A DNA stretch of 64,000 nt from Tubiluchus corallicola (Eukaryota; Priapulida; Priapulimorpha; Priapulimorphida; Tubiluchidae), in the NCBI GenBank assembly GCA_030141605.1, contig JAQGDQ010000028.1, positions 69,501-133,500 on the forward strand, in the 5' to 3' direction. Shown piece after piece: positions 12,601 through 24,602 of this stretch. Every line of letters begins with the position of its first letter. Position 1 is the first letter of the stretch. The notes beneath the pieces were generated by a model. That model had not been told where the DNA came from, made no database searches, and worked only from the letters and a program-made list of their open reading frames with translations. Position numbers and translations under genes: made by a program.

Positions 12601-15600
12601 ATAATATGCCGGTTGCTATAGCGACCAAAAATATGCAAGGTAGTTGTAAGATAATTAGATTCAATATTGAATTGATTGATGAGTTGAATCCACAAGTACT
12701 TCATCTCAGGTCACAAAACTTTGTAATGAATAAAACTAGCTGTTTTAAAAGGAATTATGCACTTCTAAAATTTCAAAATGAATCAAGTAGCTACTTTCAC
12801 GTATATGTTTCATATTACTTGTACAGACACCCTATTTTTCAAACTAGTAAACATTTAAACGTGAATAGTTAATACTATCTGTAATCAACTGCTTTATGCC
12901 ACAAAAATAATATGCCATGAGAGGAAAAAAGTGGAAACAAGAAGCATTAACATACTAAATTTGCTACCATACCTCAAACAGTTTTAATACATGTCCAAAA
13001 TTCTCACTGAAGATATCAGTAATCTCTGATTATTGGGTACTTCATAAATTCAATTGATAAGAACTTGACAAAATAAGTGAAAATAAAACCAAAAAAGGTA
13101 TCAAAAAAGTTATGCTACACAAAGATCCACAGAAAGGTTTACACACATGAGACACATGTGTCGAACGAGAGATATTGAACATATTTTTTGATATCCATAT
13201 GCTTATGGGCAAGTCTATTAGTTTAATTAAAATCCATATAGGGTATAGTGGGGTAATGTCAGCCATCGGCCAGCCTTTATACACTCGGCTTAGGTCACGT
13301 GACCTAAACTGGCTTTTATAAAATATATAAAATGTTTATATAGTATATACATACATACAGTCTCTATAAAATATTAATGCAAATACAAAGTAAATCATTG
13401 AAAAAATCTAAATGTGGCCAAAATTACCCCACTACACCTACTACACTCTCTCTGTAACATAAAAATAATTTGTGCTGTCTTGTGATTCTATGCAGCTCTT
13501 CACTGGATTGTTTGAACCAATGGTTTGCTCAAACCTTTGAAACTTTACAGAAGCATATTCTAGTACAGGATGCAACTTTTAAGGCCGACCCAATACTATT
13601 CATTTATCAAAGCACATGATTAAACAGATTTATTAAACTGCTAGATGTATTCAATATGCCAGTTGGCATGAACACTTTTACCAGAAGAATAAACTCCTTA
13701 CCTCCTAAAGTGTTACAGACAGGGATGTTACCGAAACTGAAATTACAAACCGAAACAAACTTATGAAACATAGGAAACCAATACCGAAACGAAACCGAAC
13801 CGAAATCATTTTTGCAAAACCAACCACTATCAAAGCTGAAATAAATAAAATACCTTGTTTTTGCTTGTTTGCTTATATTTGCTCTGATACAAGTTTGATG
13901 TATACCAAAAGAAAAAATTATAAGCAAAATAATAGAACAATGTTTATGCTTAAAGATAATGAAGCTTTAAATATTGACAAATTTTATTTTATAAATCTGT
14001 TGTTGCCTATATTTCAAAAATTAAATTAAACTTGGCTTTACATTCAAATTACGCTTCAAATTAACATCTAGGAGAAAAAAGTAAGGTAGATAAATACTAC
14101 TAAAACCTGCAAAATATGCTACTGAAAATTTCGGCTAAGCAACTTAACAATTTTCGACGAAAATGAAACTCAGCCGAAAGTGCAATTATCAGCAAACTGT
14201 ATCAGTAACATCCCTGGTTACAGGACTAGTAAACGGTTAGCAATTTTAGTAAATATCTTACCTTGATCCGACTCCTCAGCTGCTGTACTTCTGCACTGAT
14301 GACTGGTGAAGGCTCGCTATCCTTTTCAGCACCATCCTAAAAAATGTTCAAATGAGTGAACAAACAATGAATTCGCAAAGCTATTGATGTGGTGAAAAAG
14401 GATTCAACTTTGACTTAAACAGTGAGTGAGTGAACTTTTCATTTCACCTCAACTTTTTCAGCTCACGAAGCGAAATTTTCGTACTCAGATGTCCCCCTAA
14501 ATACCAATTAATTAAGCACCACCACCTGCTTTGTAAAAAACGTCAGTTGTGTTGAAAACATTAAAACTAGTTGAAACAACTGTTATGCCGAAGTATCTGA
14601 AACATCTGAGAAAGAGTCATACAAATGTTCTAGTCATACTATCGTGTGGATAGCATTTATTCTATAGTGCATGAGCACAGAAAGTCAGTAAATTTACAAA
14701 AAATTATTTGTCAATAAAACACTGTATCTAAAAGACATCTGCAAGAAATTAAGTCAAATCAAAGGAAAAATACCAATAGAACAAATGTTTGTATACAACA
14801 AAAAACAGACAACTACGTCACGCTTTTAATTAGCTTAATGCACTTTACTGAGTGCATCACTATTATTTAGCTTTGCATTCTGATCAGCTGACTGGCTGGG
14901 TCAATGACAATCACCAATCAGGTTAATCAGTTCAGGTTCAAAACTACAAAAGCATTGCATTAACAAATAAAGAAATTTGGCCTATAAGGGATAGTTAAAC
15001 TTGGCCAGTAACCCAAGTATGTTTGTCTAATGAGAGTGTTCAAATTCCAAATGAGGTTTAAGTTCACAGAAGAACTAAAACAACACAGATTCTTACTAAA
15101 TTGATATGAATAATAATCAACTAATGATCAAATGAGTCACCTTATTTCAAGTCACAATTCTAGTTATTCCATGTCCAAAGGCTAACAACACATGCAATAT
15201 TCATTGTGAATAGTCATCAGTTTGAATATTAAAACCAATAAATACGAGATATGACTTTTAAGCAACACAGTTCAAAATCCACATGTTATTACATCCATTC
15301 TCCCTATCCTCATATGGACTGCCCAGTCTGCCCAGTGTCATTGTCATATCAACTGTCCAGTCCGTCGCCACCTTGCACAGGTACGTATGCGCATTGGAGT
15401 ACGCATTTGATAAGACATTGTAAGTCACCACGGCCAAAAGCCAAAGCCCTGAAGAATGTTGTCCTGTTTACCTCCCAAACGCCAAGTTAGTTTACATACA
15501 AAATGGCGTTGCACCTATACAGCCTAAGCAAACTAAGCTAGAATAAACAAGGGTGTAATGTTTAATATTCAGCCATAAAGAACACCTATTGCAGAAAGAA

Positions 15601-18600
15601 AACAGGGCAAGATGGCTCCACAAGACGGATCAAGTGGGTGGAGAAAGGAGTTGAAAATATTCATGTTAGAACAGCTAAAGTAAAAAAATTCTTAGAAGCA
15701 GTTTAACTGATTTAATTACACGATTTGGCACACACCCACCCACTAGTATATGGGTGCACGACCACTATATACATACATTATGTAACACATGCATGTACGA
15801 AGCAAACACACATGCACGGCAGGTGAATTTTAACTCGAACAGGTCAAAATAAAATTCATAACTCCTTAATATGCTGCAGGATACTGTATTTAAAGGAGAT
15901 GGACTTGCAACTTAGTTCACCGAATTTCCTATGTAGCTGGAACTGACATAAGTTCGTTGCCATACTTGGCCACGTTTAAGACAGTTTGCAACATAAAAAT
16001 CACGAGCAAGAAGAATAGAAGAATCTAGACACTAAATCAGCCCTCTAACCATTTATCTTCTATTTTTAACTATTTTACTTTCACAATATTGGTATACGAG
16101 GATTTTGTAGTATGATTGCCTGTTAAATCGAGAGCATAAATAATGGCATCTTAAGCTCTCAACATCACTCCAGACTATACACTCATTTTCTTCTGATCTA
16201 TCCACCTGAGTGGCTTTTCTGGATATTACAGACTTGTCTAAAGAAAAAATGAATTTTTCAGTTATTTTTGAATTTTGTCAAGATGTTAAAGTATCAGTTT
16301 GAGAAAGGAAATTTGATAAGACAGACTATATTGCTTTTGCGAAAGCACTGAGAAAGATGGTGGCCTACAAAATTAGTTTTGGGAAGATAACAGTTCAGCT
16401 ACTACCACTTTGAGGTAACAGCAACAGCCAGACAATGATGACTGGCCAGATAATTTCTTTAGTATGTTTCACTGCTGTGATACAGTATTAGTTGACTAGC
16501 TCCCAGTGAACTGCCTTCAAATAAACACAAGTGGTGCTAAAATTTGTACAAAACATGTTTTTTAAAAAATGCAAATTTTTCTACAAACTCTTTTCTAAGT
16601 ATAGCAGAATATTTATGCTTCTTACACACTGTCCTCTACCTGCAAGTTGATTTTATAAAAAGTTTGATATCAAGCTAAACCCTCACTACAATATAAGCTT
16701 TTACAACTTAAAATTTTACTAGCATTACGAATATTCAACTTATTTTATTATAAACTTACTGTAAAACTTGTTTGTTTTGATTTTTTTATCACTTATTGTT
16801 AGCGATATTAAATTTGAACAACCGTCATTTTTCATTGCGCAAGACGAATGACGTTATGAGTACAATCACGAGGTCACTAAAGATCGGTAAACAAACATAA
16901 GTAACCAAAGACGCTTTCTGTACTATGTACGTTACTCTCGCTCACTAGCGCCAAAGACATGAAACATGGTGATCATTACGGCAATGCACAGTGCACACAT
17001 TTGAAATTCACCAGAAAAAGGTAAGTTAATTAATTTCTAAGTTTTCTTGTTTAATAATAACTATGAATTCTTTGTGTAATCATAATAATGCATTAAAAAG
17101 CTGTTGACGTTATATAGGCCTTTAATAAATTGTGGATTAGGCCTATTATCACGTGATGCTATACATATATACAAGCTGATCATGTATCAAGTGGTGTGCA
17201 GTAAGCTTAAAACTATCAAGCTTACTGCACCATACAGGTGGTATATAATCAAACTCGGTTAAAAGGTGCAGTAAGTTTAAAATTGTGACTTTAATGAGAT
17301 AAACATTTTCTTAATGTTAATTGCACGATGAAACAAAGGACATTGGCTTTTACTATAATTTTCCTTGCACAGAGATCATGTAGCCTTTCCTTACAAATTA
17401 CATCAAATGATTTGTAATTTCATTAATACCATAAAAAAACTTTCTATAAAACTGTCTCAAAACAATGGTAGAGTAAGTCTTAATCTATGATATATTATGC
17501 CCAGCTTCAATTATTAAAATTTTTAAAAGCTCTATTCTAACTATAAACAAATATTAATTCTAAGTGCTAGTACATTTCTGCTTTTTTATATCATCACCAT
17601 TTCTGTTGCTAACACTTACAATACGTTAGCAATATTTTCTGTAGGTTCATATTTAATAAAACAATTTTATTAATTTTACCAAAGCATCTTAGTGAATACT
17701 ATTAACAAGGAACTGCACAATTTAACGATAGTATGGTTTCATCAGTATTAAAGAAGATATTATTATCAGTTGCAAATTGTTTATAAATGTCAGTAAATTT
17801 CGTACTGATGCTACAGTAGTGATAACAAAAAGGTTACAAAACAAATGCTACACAGCAATGGTTAAGTAGTAATAGTAGTAGAAGTAGCATGCTTGCTTTT
17901 CATGCAAGAGGTTCATAGGTTCAATTCCTGGATGAATCGTATCAATCCTTAGAAAATGATACTGCTGGCCATTTAGCTAACCAGCTGAACTAATTGGAGA
18001 AACATGCAGGCCACATGCATTGTTATGTAAGTATATAAGTGGCTATACAAAGTCAAGATTTATTAATTAATTGTCCAGATGGAAATTAACTAATAATATC
18101 AAATTTAATTTTAAGTAAGGATTATTAAATTATTATTACTGTACACATCCAACTCAAGTGTTGTATACCAGGACTCCTAAGACAATAATTAAAAGATCAT
18201 GTAAATGAAGTGTCAGCTGGCCACCTCCCCTAATAAAACACTCTAACTTGTTATAGTGGACACATTTTAAAAATTACATCTGGAGAAGTACATTGTTACT
18301 TACTAAATTTGACTCATTTTTTCTTGACAGATGGTGCCAATGCTCATTTTCAGCTTTCAGTCGACTCACTTCTTGAGACAAACGATTTATTTCCCACTGA
18401 GAACTTATTACATCGCCAAAGTCCATAGGAGAATGACCATGATCACGATGATTTGATTGACCGGAAAATGTGTCAGATCGTTGCTGATCATTGGTGTTAG
18501 AGACAGACATAAACTTTGACTGAACATCTAAAAGTTCTTGCTCACGATGCTTCAGGCCATTGATTTCTTTCTAATAAATAAATAAAATGAAAATAGCATA

Positions 18601-21600
18601 AAGAGCTGTATAATGATTGTAAGATTGTTTAAACCGGGTTGCATATAAAGCCAATCTAAAAGGCTCTGAACAATGAACACGGAAAACAATTTTTCATGAC
18701 AATTTTCACTTATAATTTTATTTTAAAGGTAGAACAGTTGTCGTTAATACAATCATAACTTCAGCTGATAACGATACTAACACTATAAATAGCACTGTAA
18801 ATAGTCTGTTTATAGATGATTAATCTATTAACAGAAAAATTAAAAGGATTTCAAGCTGGTGTCACTTTAACTGCTTGTCCTAAACAAGCTACCAAACATT
18901 GGCTAAGTAACTCAGGTAAGATATATGTTAAACTAAATGCGATTACTGTTTGAATCCACACCAAAACAACAACATCTTTAAAGTAAGGTAATAAGCAAAC
19001 CAGTGTTACTGGGATCAACATGAACGGATGCTTTTAATGAAGCAATTAATTATATGATGTTTTTAATGAATGTAACTATATAAAGTCACAAAAACTAGAC
19101 AAGCACAGGGTATCAAGCTAGCACCAACTATCTCAGAATTCTCTAGAATAGAGAAATTGACATTTGACACACAGATAAGTGCAAACATTTCGGATAACCC
19201 AACCATATTTAGCAGGTGACAAATGTATTTGCATTTTTCTCAAAAAGCCATGCAACAAATGAAGCATATAATAGCATAAGTGCAAAAGTGTACATAACTA
19301 CATGAGCGCCAAACTGAATGGAGCAGAAACTTTATTGGGCCATTAACTTTAGATGAAGCCTTTATACTCATAAAGTTATTGTTTTTTCACCATAAAGATA
19401 AAGAAGCCAAAACAATAGATAACCAAATTTCATTCCAGAAAATTAGTCAGCAGATCAAAAAAGTTTTATGAATGTAATAATTTTGGGAACACACATGAAT
19501 TTGTTTCAGTTAGGGACACTGTGAGTAACATAACATTACGAGGGGCTCTTCTTTCTCACCAAAAATAAAGAGGGAGTCATGGTGTCATGCATGGGGAACT
19601 TAAAAACACTTGCCTTTAGTTCTCAAAGTTTCCAACAAGCTGCCTCTTCTATTTCACCCTACAACACATTCAGTCTAGCGAGTTTTCTGTCGTGCGTTTT
19701 CTCTCTGACAGCAAACTCACAAGTTTGAACTTCTTTGCAAGTTAGCGATGGCAAGTTATTGCAAACTCTCCAACAGTTGCTGTGAGTTAATGTTTTCTAG
19801 TCTGAACACGCTTGCGAGTTACTTGGTAAGCTACTTTGAATTTACTTGGCGAAAAACTCTCTAGTCTGAATGTTGCCGTTATCAACTACATTATATATAT
19901 CCTGAGCTGAGACGAGCAACCTTTCATAAAATTATGTGCAAATAAAGTTTTTTGAATGATATTTCTTCATATCCCAGTCTTTTCAATATCAGTGTTTTGA
20001 ATGACTCAAAATGTAAAAAAACAAAGTTACATTCTCTTTCAAACAATACCTCTTTAGCTTCAATGATGGCTCTGTACTGCGTGGAGATGCCGTGGATCTG
20101 CAACTCTGCCGAGTCTGCTCTTTCTGAAAGCTCCACACAGTGTCGCTGCAATCGCTCATTCTGAAAGTAATATTGCAGGTCACATCAGGTAGGTGGTCAT
20201 TGGATAGCTGAGTGATACAGTAGTTCTTATTCACTTGGATTTAATACTCACCCTAAACGGTTTTATTTGCTATACTGATTGTGACTGTTACCTCACTGAA
20301 GGGTGTACATACATTAAACACATCTGAACATAGTTAAGACACCTCTGCCCCCAGTTCAGTAGAATCTTAGAAGACTGTCATTGATAATGAGCCAGGCTAA
20401 GTAGGCATTGTCACAATAAATCATGGATTGGATTGTTATGTGCCAAAGTGTACAAAGTACATACCACTGAAAAAGCTGTGTACAAAATTGCATAGTACTG
20501 GTAAAGTAAATGTGCAAAAATGTGCTTTGATTTCAAAATGGAAATCAGATTAGAAATCAACATTAATAACTATTGATGAAGAATTACAGGCTATACTTTA
20601 TCATAAGAATATCATTTGTTGCATATTACAACACTTCATTTATGGCACCATAGAAAACATCATAATAATTGCACAAATTTCCAGTTTTAAGTGCCATCAG
20701 TGCTAAAAAAGTTTCATAGTCCTTCCAAAAAAATTTCATTCTCTACATTTTTTCCATGGCAACTGTGATCAAATCAACAAAAAATGAACAGAAATGTATC
20801 ATTGACAGCTTGGACCAATTCCTGCAGAATGTTCAACAAAACAGACATCATAGGCATGTCCAGCAATTTTTTATGCCCCCCCCCACAACAACAACAACGG
20901 TAAATCATCGGCAATGACAATGACCGGACTGACCACTTGGACCATACCCTTGGAATGGATCCAATAATAAATAATAATTTAATTAAAAAATATCAACCTC
21001 AGCACATTTTCCTTGTAAAACTGCTTCCAGTTCAAAAATTTTCCGTTGGGCAATTTGAAGTTCAGTAGCATGATCTGGAAAATAAAAAATTGGTAACTCA
21101 CATAATTATCTGAATTATACCGATTTTCCTTTAGTTTCGTTTGCTCATTTAAGACAATTATTCCATATGGCTATAACAGCATATAGTGACTTGTTATGCG
21201 TATACTGCAAAAAATTAAATGCATCAACACTGTCATAGTTATTACCAAAATGAAGCGCAGATGTACATATAAACTTTAAAATTGGAGCTACGATGCAACA
21301 GCACAGCAACTGTTACGTATGCACTACAGAACTGAAAAAAGCTAATGGCAGCTAATTGTGATTCTACAAAATATTTAGTTATAAATTAATGAGTAACACG
21401 TAATGCATATTTTTCCATACTGACAGCAAGCAGAGAATGATTCATAACACAAAATTGTAAACTTGAGCGAATATTAAACACACTGAAAGACAAACAGCTT
21501 GTATCACATGTAACAGCTGGTTTATCCTACCATTGCCACCATGTACAATTATACACACACACACACACACACACATGCACGCGCACACAGACACACACAC

Positions 21601-24600
21601 ACACAGATATATCTATATATATATATCTGTACATTTACACAGACAAGTAATCAGAAGCAAAACATCAAAGGCAGGAGACCTTATTTCTGCATTTACTAGA
21701 AAAGCATCCCAAATTCTGAATCTCCACATGCCAAAACTGGGACATCTGCAGCAAAAGGACTCTGTGCTAACAGCCTTCTGGGCTACCTGTACTTCATAGA
21801 ACTAAATCTGATGTTACAGCCTTACAGCTTTATCCTAGATTTTCCCACAGACAGCTGAGCAGGTCAAGGAGTTGGATTTGCAACTCAATACTTTTTGGTT
21901 CAAATCCAGGCGTATTTGTGAGTTTCTCACATTTAGCCAATTATAGTTTCCAAAGCAATTTAATAATATGGATTCACTCCATCATAAGCCAATAATTCTG
22001 AAATAAGCATTTGGAAGAAGTACAGTAACGGATGTAAAAAAAATAGCTCAGGGATTGGAGTTTTATGGAGTAATATTAGCATAACTGCTGAATAGGTAAA
22101 CTGCTATAAAATATTTTTCAACTAACAATTTTAGGTTCCTTCTCCAGGCTACAGAGAGCTATAAAGCTAAACTGAAACTTCATGGTGCAACTGGTGATTG
22201 AAAAACCTTCCAAATCAATTCTTATTTAGCAGAGAACAATTACTGCAGTATTAATCTACTCCTGCAAATGGAGATGATTTGCTCCGTTTCTGGTGGACTA
22301 ATTGTAGGAAACTGCTCAGCCGATCACATTATTAATAATTTCAATACTCTTTTCCAATGAAAACAAAAACCGATTTATAACAGCTAAACAAAAAGCATTA
22401 GACTGTCCAGATAATGAGTTTCGCTGTCAGAAAAGAAGGGGATAACAGCTGTATGGTGAGGTACATAACCCTTTATAAATCCCATGCACTCTTTTGATAC
22501 AGTTCGTCAAGTTTCAAATTGGAATCAAGCACTCAAAAGCAAGGCCTATTATTGTTGCTGAATGTTTGTAACATAACCAGAAAAAAGCTAATAATTAAGA
22601 ATACCCTCTAAGATGACACATCAAATCAACAAATGTTTCTTAGCTATGTTTAGATGTTAATATACAGCATTATAGTCGAGGCGGTATGGTAGACAAAATC
22701 ACCAAAAGCAATTTCCCAGGGATTGGATCCGGATCTGTATGTGCCAGATCTGAATCTGGTTCCGGTTCTACAAGTTAATGTAGGCAATGTTCGTTTTCAG
22801 GGTCACTGAGTAATTATGTATTGTAATTTTGAACACCTGAACAGAGCTTTAATTCTTTATTACATATACTGTTTAATCCTATTTGTAGGGTTTAAAGTAA
22901 AAAAAACTGCCAAACTACATTTTTGCTGGAAATTGCTCTAAATTTTTAGCAGACATTTTTGTGAAATTACTATCTTTCCATGCTATTTGCAGCAAGAAAC
23001 CACAACATGAAGATTGCTGGTATCATGTGCATCACAAGCATGGCGGCATTAAAAATCGATAGTCTTGTACATTCCAAAATTTTTAATAGAAATCCTTCGT
23101 ATTCTTTGAAAAAATTAAGACTGTTCAGGTAATTAAGCTGTTATGTATAATTTTTTCCTACCCACACTAATTTTTTCATAATCGGTGTACAAACGGTAGT
23201 TTTACACATAGCAAAATAAAAATGCAAACAGTACAAAATCCAACAAACATTTCTGTCGGATCTGCATCGGATCCAGATCCATTAAAATTAACGGAACTCA
23301 ACCGGATCCGGTACATCCCCACATACACCATGCTGAAATTATTGAAGCTCTGACAATTTCCATCAAGTAAAACTAATTTTTTAAATGATTTGCAATTTAA
23401 ATGTTTCTCTTTATTAATAACACACAATCTGCCATTGGTTAGAGTTTTTAATGCAGCATCATGCTCTGTACAGTACTCATGCCACAGTTAACCATTCACT
23501 CATTTATTGTAAAAGTAATGAACAAATGGTTCAAATTTGCCTGCCATGGTGATTGCCCCACCAACCTTAGTACAATTTAGATCTTCAATTGACGATTACT
23601 TTGTAAAAAATATAAGGTTTCTATGCGTGTACACACTGACAGTAAATCAGAATAAATATCCAGCAAAGCAGTGTGTATGTGTGTCTATCAAAAACTTGAA
23701 CTCAGACATAGATATCACCATAACACTTGCTATAACCCAGGCTAGATTGCAGTTTAGGTGGTTCTTTTTAAGGTACTCTCACATCGCCCAAATCAGAAAT
23801 ATTGCTGAAAGCAGGGCTTCAATAGAAAGATGCATCCTTTATTTTTCACACTGATGTAAAGAAAAGTTGAAACTACCTCCTATTTATAAAAAACTTAATT
23901 TTAAAGAACTTACTGTTAGCCTCACAAGAATGGACTAAGATTGAGCGATTTCATGAAATATTTTCATTTGGGAATTAGCAGAGAGCGATAACTATTTTTT
24001 TTTTTGGAAAGGCAGTGCAACCAGCAACGCAGGGTTGTGGTTATACAACAAAATAATTAATATTGGAACGTACGATAATTTGAGGCTTCATACCATACAA
24101 AAAATGTGACGGCATGAAGACTGTTAATTAGTTAGTTAGTTAGCTAGCTAAGCTAGTCTGTTAGTCAATCAATTGGTTTTGACGAGTTTACGGTATGGCA
24201 GGCAGAATTGGGCCGCTTGGCGTTCTTGGTGGCTTGGCATTCTTGACGGCTTGATGGAGCGGGAGGAGAGGTTTGGAGTGGGAAGGCAGAGTGTCGGCAG
24301 TAGGACTGATATAGGAAGGTAGTAGGGTGTAATTAGAACCACCTAAACTGAAAGTGTGCCACTTGTTAGCTGTTTTACAATTGTCCTATTTTTTCACACA
24401 GTTCAATTTTACTTATAAGACGGTCGCTGCATAATAAGATGGTAATACATTACTACAAGCAGTAATGAAGCCGCTACCTTAATCAAATATAACTTTAACC
24501 GTTACCTGCCACTTCTTCTGTACTTTCAGATAGAACTTCTTTTGTTAAATTTGACAATTGTCCTGTCAAACTTGATAAACCACTACCTATCCACGAAGAC

Positions 24601-24602
24601 AT
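6596..24602 (-). CDS. GMAP-210/TRIP11-like golgin, N-terminal seven exons (partial gene)
   Basis: This is a long coiled-coil tether of the cis-Golgi that captures small curved vesicles. Coding exons on the minus strand: 24602-24506, 21074-20998, 20160-20050, 18570-18304, 14336-14262, 9118-8965 and 6690-6596. They join in frame into 292 codons. Residues 1-32 are rich in Ser/Thr/Gly with regular hydrophobics (SSWIGSGLSSLTGQLSNLT), as in the ALPS curvature-sensing helix of GMAP-210. Exon 4 has the highly family-specific MDFGDVISSQ...EINRLSQEVSRL block. Exons 2-3 and 5-7 are Glu/Gln/Leu-rich coiled coil. All borders are GT-AG with consistent phases. The human protein is about 1,980 aa, so most of the gene is missing. 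The last donor is good (GTAAGG), so the gene continues to the left. It starts head-to-head with YIF1. Confidence 0.93.
6691..8964 (-). other. TRIP11 intron 6
   Basis: I see no gene or clear repeat here. Short open plus-strand frames near 8491-8938 show biased His/Thr composition, from a CATCA/CACTA-rich low-complexity run at about 8755-8915, and look non-coding. Confidence 0.6.
8965..9118 (-). CDS. TRIP11 exon 6
   Basis: It has 51 codons plus one base. ELENQLHDEIDSNQRELSAL followed by LQDAH matches the vertebrate EIDDHQHEMSVLQNAH region. The acceptor is TTGAGCAG and the donor GTAAGC. An open frame extends upstream of the acceptor, so the 5' border rests on phase and homology. Confidence 0.87.
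13242..13438. mobile_element. MITE with GGTRTAGTGGGGTAAT inverted ends
   Basis: Terminal inverted repeats 13242-13257 (GGTATAGTGGGGTAAT) and 13423-13438 (reverse complement GGTGTAGTGGGGTAAT) match at 15 of 16 bases and enclose 197 bp without coding capacity. A perfect 18-bp palindrome with a central CACGTG sits inside (13290-13307). The target duplication is unclear, so the superfamily is left open; the ends resemble mariner-like MITEs. Confidence 0.55.
13290..13307. repeat. perfect palindrome TTAGGTCACGTGACCTAA
   Basis: An 18-bp self-complementary sequence centred on an E-box (CACGTG), inside the 13242-13438 MITE. It could bind bHLH factors, but position in a MITE makes function uncertain. 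Confidence 0.6.
13720..14216. mobile_element. hAT-like non-autonomous transposon (MITE)
   Basis: The ends are perfect 12-bp inverted repeats, CAGGGATGTTAC at 13720 and GTAACATCCCTG ending at 14216. They are flanked by an 8-bp target duplication: GTTACAGA at 13712-13719 and GTTACAGG at 14217-14224, one mismatch. CAGGG-type ends and 8-bp duplications are hallmarks of hAT elements. The 497-bp interior has repeated CCGAAAC motifs and no transposase. Confidence 0.75.
14262..14336 (-). CDS. TRIP11 exon 5
   Basis: It holds 25 whole codons (DGAEKDSEPSPVISAEVQQL...), charged then coiled coil. The acceptor is TTTTTTAG and the donor GTAAGA. A hAT-like MITE copy ends only 37 bases beyond the exon's donor side. 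Confidence 0.88.
17196..17282. repeat. inverted repeat with third direct copy
   Basis: The arms GTGCAGTAAGCTT (17196-17208) and AAGCTTACTGCAC (17218-17230) are perfectly complementary around a 9-base loop. A third, near-identical direct copy (GTGCAGTAAGTTT) starts at 17266. This could be a small foldback element or the edges of two adjoining MITE ends. Confidence 0.6.
17875..18065 (+). mobile_element. tRNA-derived SINE
   Basis: A pol III B box GGTTCAATTCC lies at 17918-17928, with a degenerate A-box region (TAGCATGCTTGC) about 35 bases upstream, as in a tRNA head. The body contains AAAATGATACTGCTGGCCA, which is shared in diverged form with the SINE at 48369-48550. The ends are approximate. 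Confidence 0.55.
18304..18570 (-). CDS. TRIP11 exon 4 with conserved MDFGD block
   Basis: It holds 89 whole codons. The block MDFGDVISSQWEINRLSQEV is the most diagnostic GMAP-210 segment in this gene. The acceptor is TTTATTAG and the donor a full GTAAGT. Confidence 0.94.
18571..20049 (-). other. TRIP11 intron 3
   Basis: It contains a short inverted-repeat element (19667-19872); otherwise no feature is seen. Confidence 0.55.
19667..19872. mobile_element. short MITE with CATTCAG(A/T)CTAG inverted ends
   Basis: The left end CATTCAGTCTAGCGAGTTTT (19667-19686) and the reverse complement of the right end, CATTCAGACTAGAGAGTTTT (19853-19872), agree at 18 of 20 bases. The interior has repeated GCAAGTT/GCAAACT words and no coding capacity. 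I could not fix a target duplication. Confidence 0.55.
20050..20160 (-). CDS. TRIP11 exon 3
   Basis: It holds 37 whole codons, NERLQRHCVELSERADSAEL onwards. It aligns with the vertebrate ENERLKKLC...S.YR segment. The acceptor is CTTTCAG and the donor GTATTG. Confidence 0.9.
20285..20405 (+). repeat. 5S-SINE body fragment (headless copy)
   Basis: The segment CATCTGAACATAG, then AAGACACCTCTG and CAGTTCAGT, follows the body of the SINE at 63090-63285 and, less closely, that at 51150-51390. The 5S-like head is absent, so this is a 5'-truncated copy in TRIP11 intron 2 (20161-20997). Confidence 0.5.
20998..21074 (-). CDS. TRIP11 exon 2
   Basis: The acceptor TTTTCCAG is followed by 77 bases that complete the split codon (GAT) and give 25 codons (HATELQIAQRKIFELEAVLQ...). 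The donor GTTGAT is weak, but phase and the flanking match to exon 3 support it. Confidence 0.85.
21551..21632. repeat. (AC)n/(AT)n compound microsatellite
   Basis: Runs of AC with a few TG/GC interruptions are followed by ATAT/CTATAT repeats. Simple-sequence DNA; the open frame across it is spurious. Confidence 0.9.
21853..21990 (+). mobile_element. tRNA-derived SINE
   Basis: The A-box-like AGCTGAGCAGG is followed 35-40 bases later by a perfect B box GGTTCAAATCC (21897-21907). The spacing fits a tRNA head (GAGTTGGATTTGCAACTC resembles an anticodon arm). The downstream body has no recognised domain, and the 3' end is approximate. Confidence 0.55.
22717..23322. mobile_element. possible hAT-like non-autonomous element
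   Basis: The left edge CAGGGATTGGATCCGGATC and the right edge GGATCCGGTACATCCCCA are imperfect inverted repeats, with GGATCCGG and GATCCAGATC words clustered near both ends, as in many hAT MITEs. I found no matching 8-bp target duplication, so the borders and class are tentative. Confidence 0.35.
24506..24602 (-). CDS. TRIP11 exon 1 (start codon, ALPS-like motif)
   Basis: The start codon lies at 24602-24600 on the minus strand. The exon has 32 codons plus one base and ends at GTAACG. The peptide begins MSSWIGSGLSSLTGQLSN and matches the start of vertebrate GMAP-210 closely in length and pattern. Confidence 0.93.

Larger units (their letters stand above)
9119..14261 (-). other. TRIP11 intron 5
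   Basis: An intron of about 5.1 kb. It carries two MITE-like insertions (13242-13438 and 13720-14216). The rest is AT-rich with no supported exon, and the open frame at 12606-12872 matches nothing I recognise. Confidence 0.6.
14337..18303 (-). other. TRIP11 intron 4
   Basis: An intron of about 4 kb with no supported exon. It holds a tRNA-like SINE near 17875-18065 and a 13-bp-stem hairpin at 17196-17230. The open frame at 15251-15490 is Ser/Pro-rich and unrecognised. Confidence 0.6.
21075..24505 (-). other. TRIP11 intron 1
   Basis: A 3.4-kb intron with a CA/TA microsatellite (about 21551-21632), a tRNA-like SINE (21853-21990), a possible hAT-like element (22717-23320) and tandem GTTA/GCTA runs near 24124-24152. 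No extra exon is supported. Confidence 0.55.
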
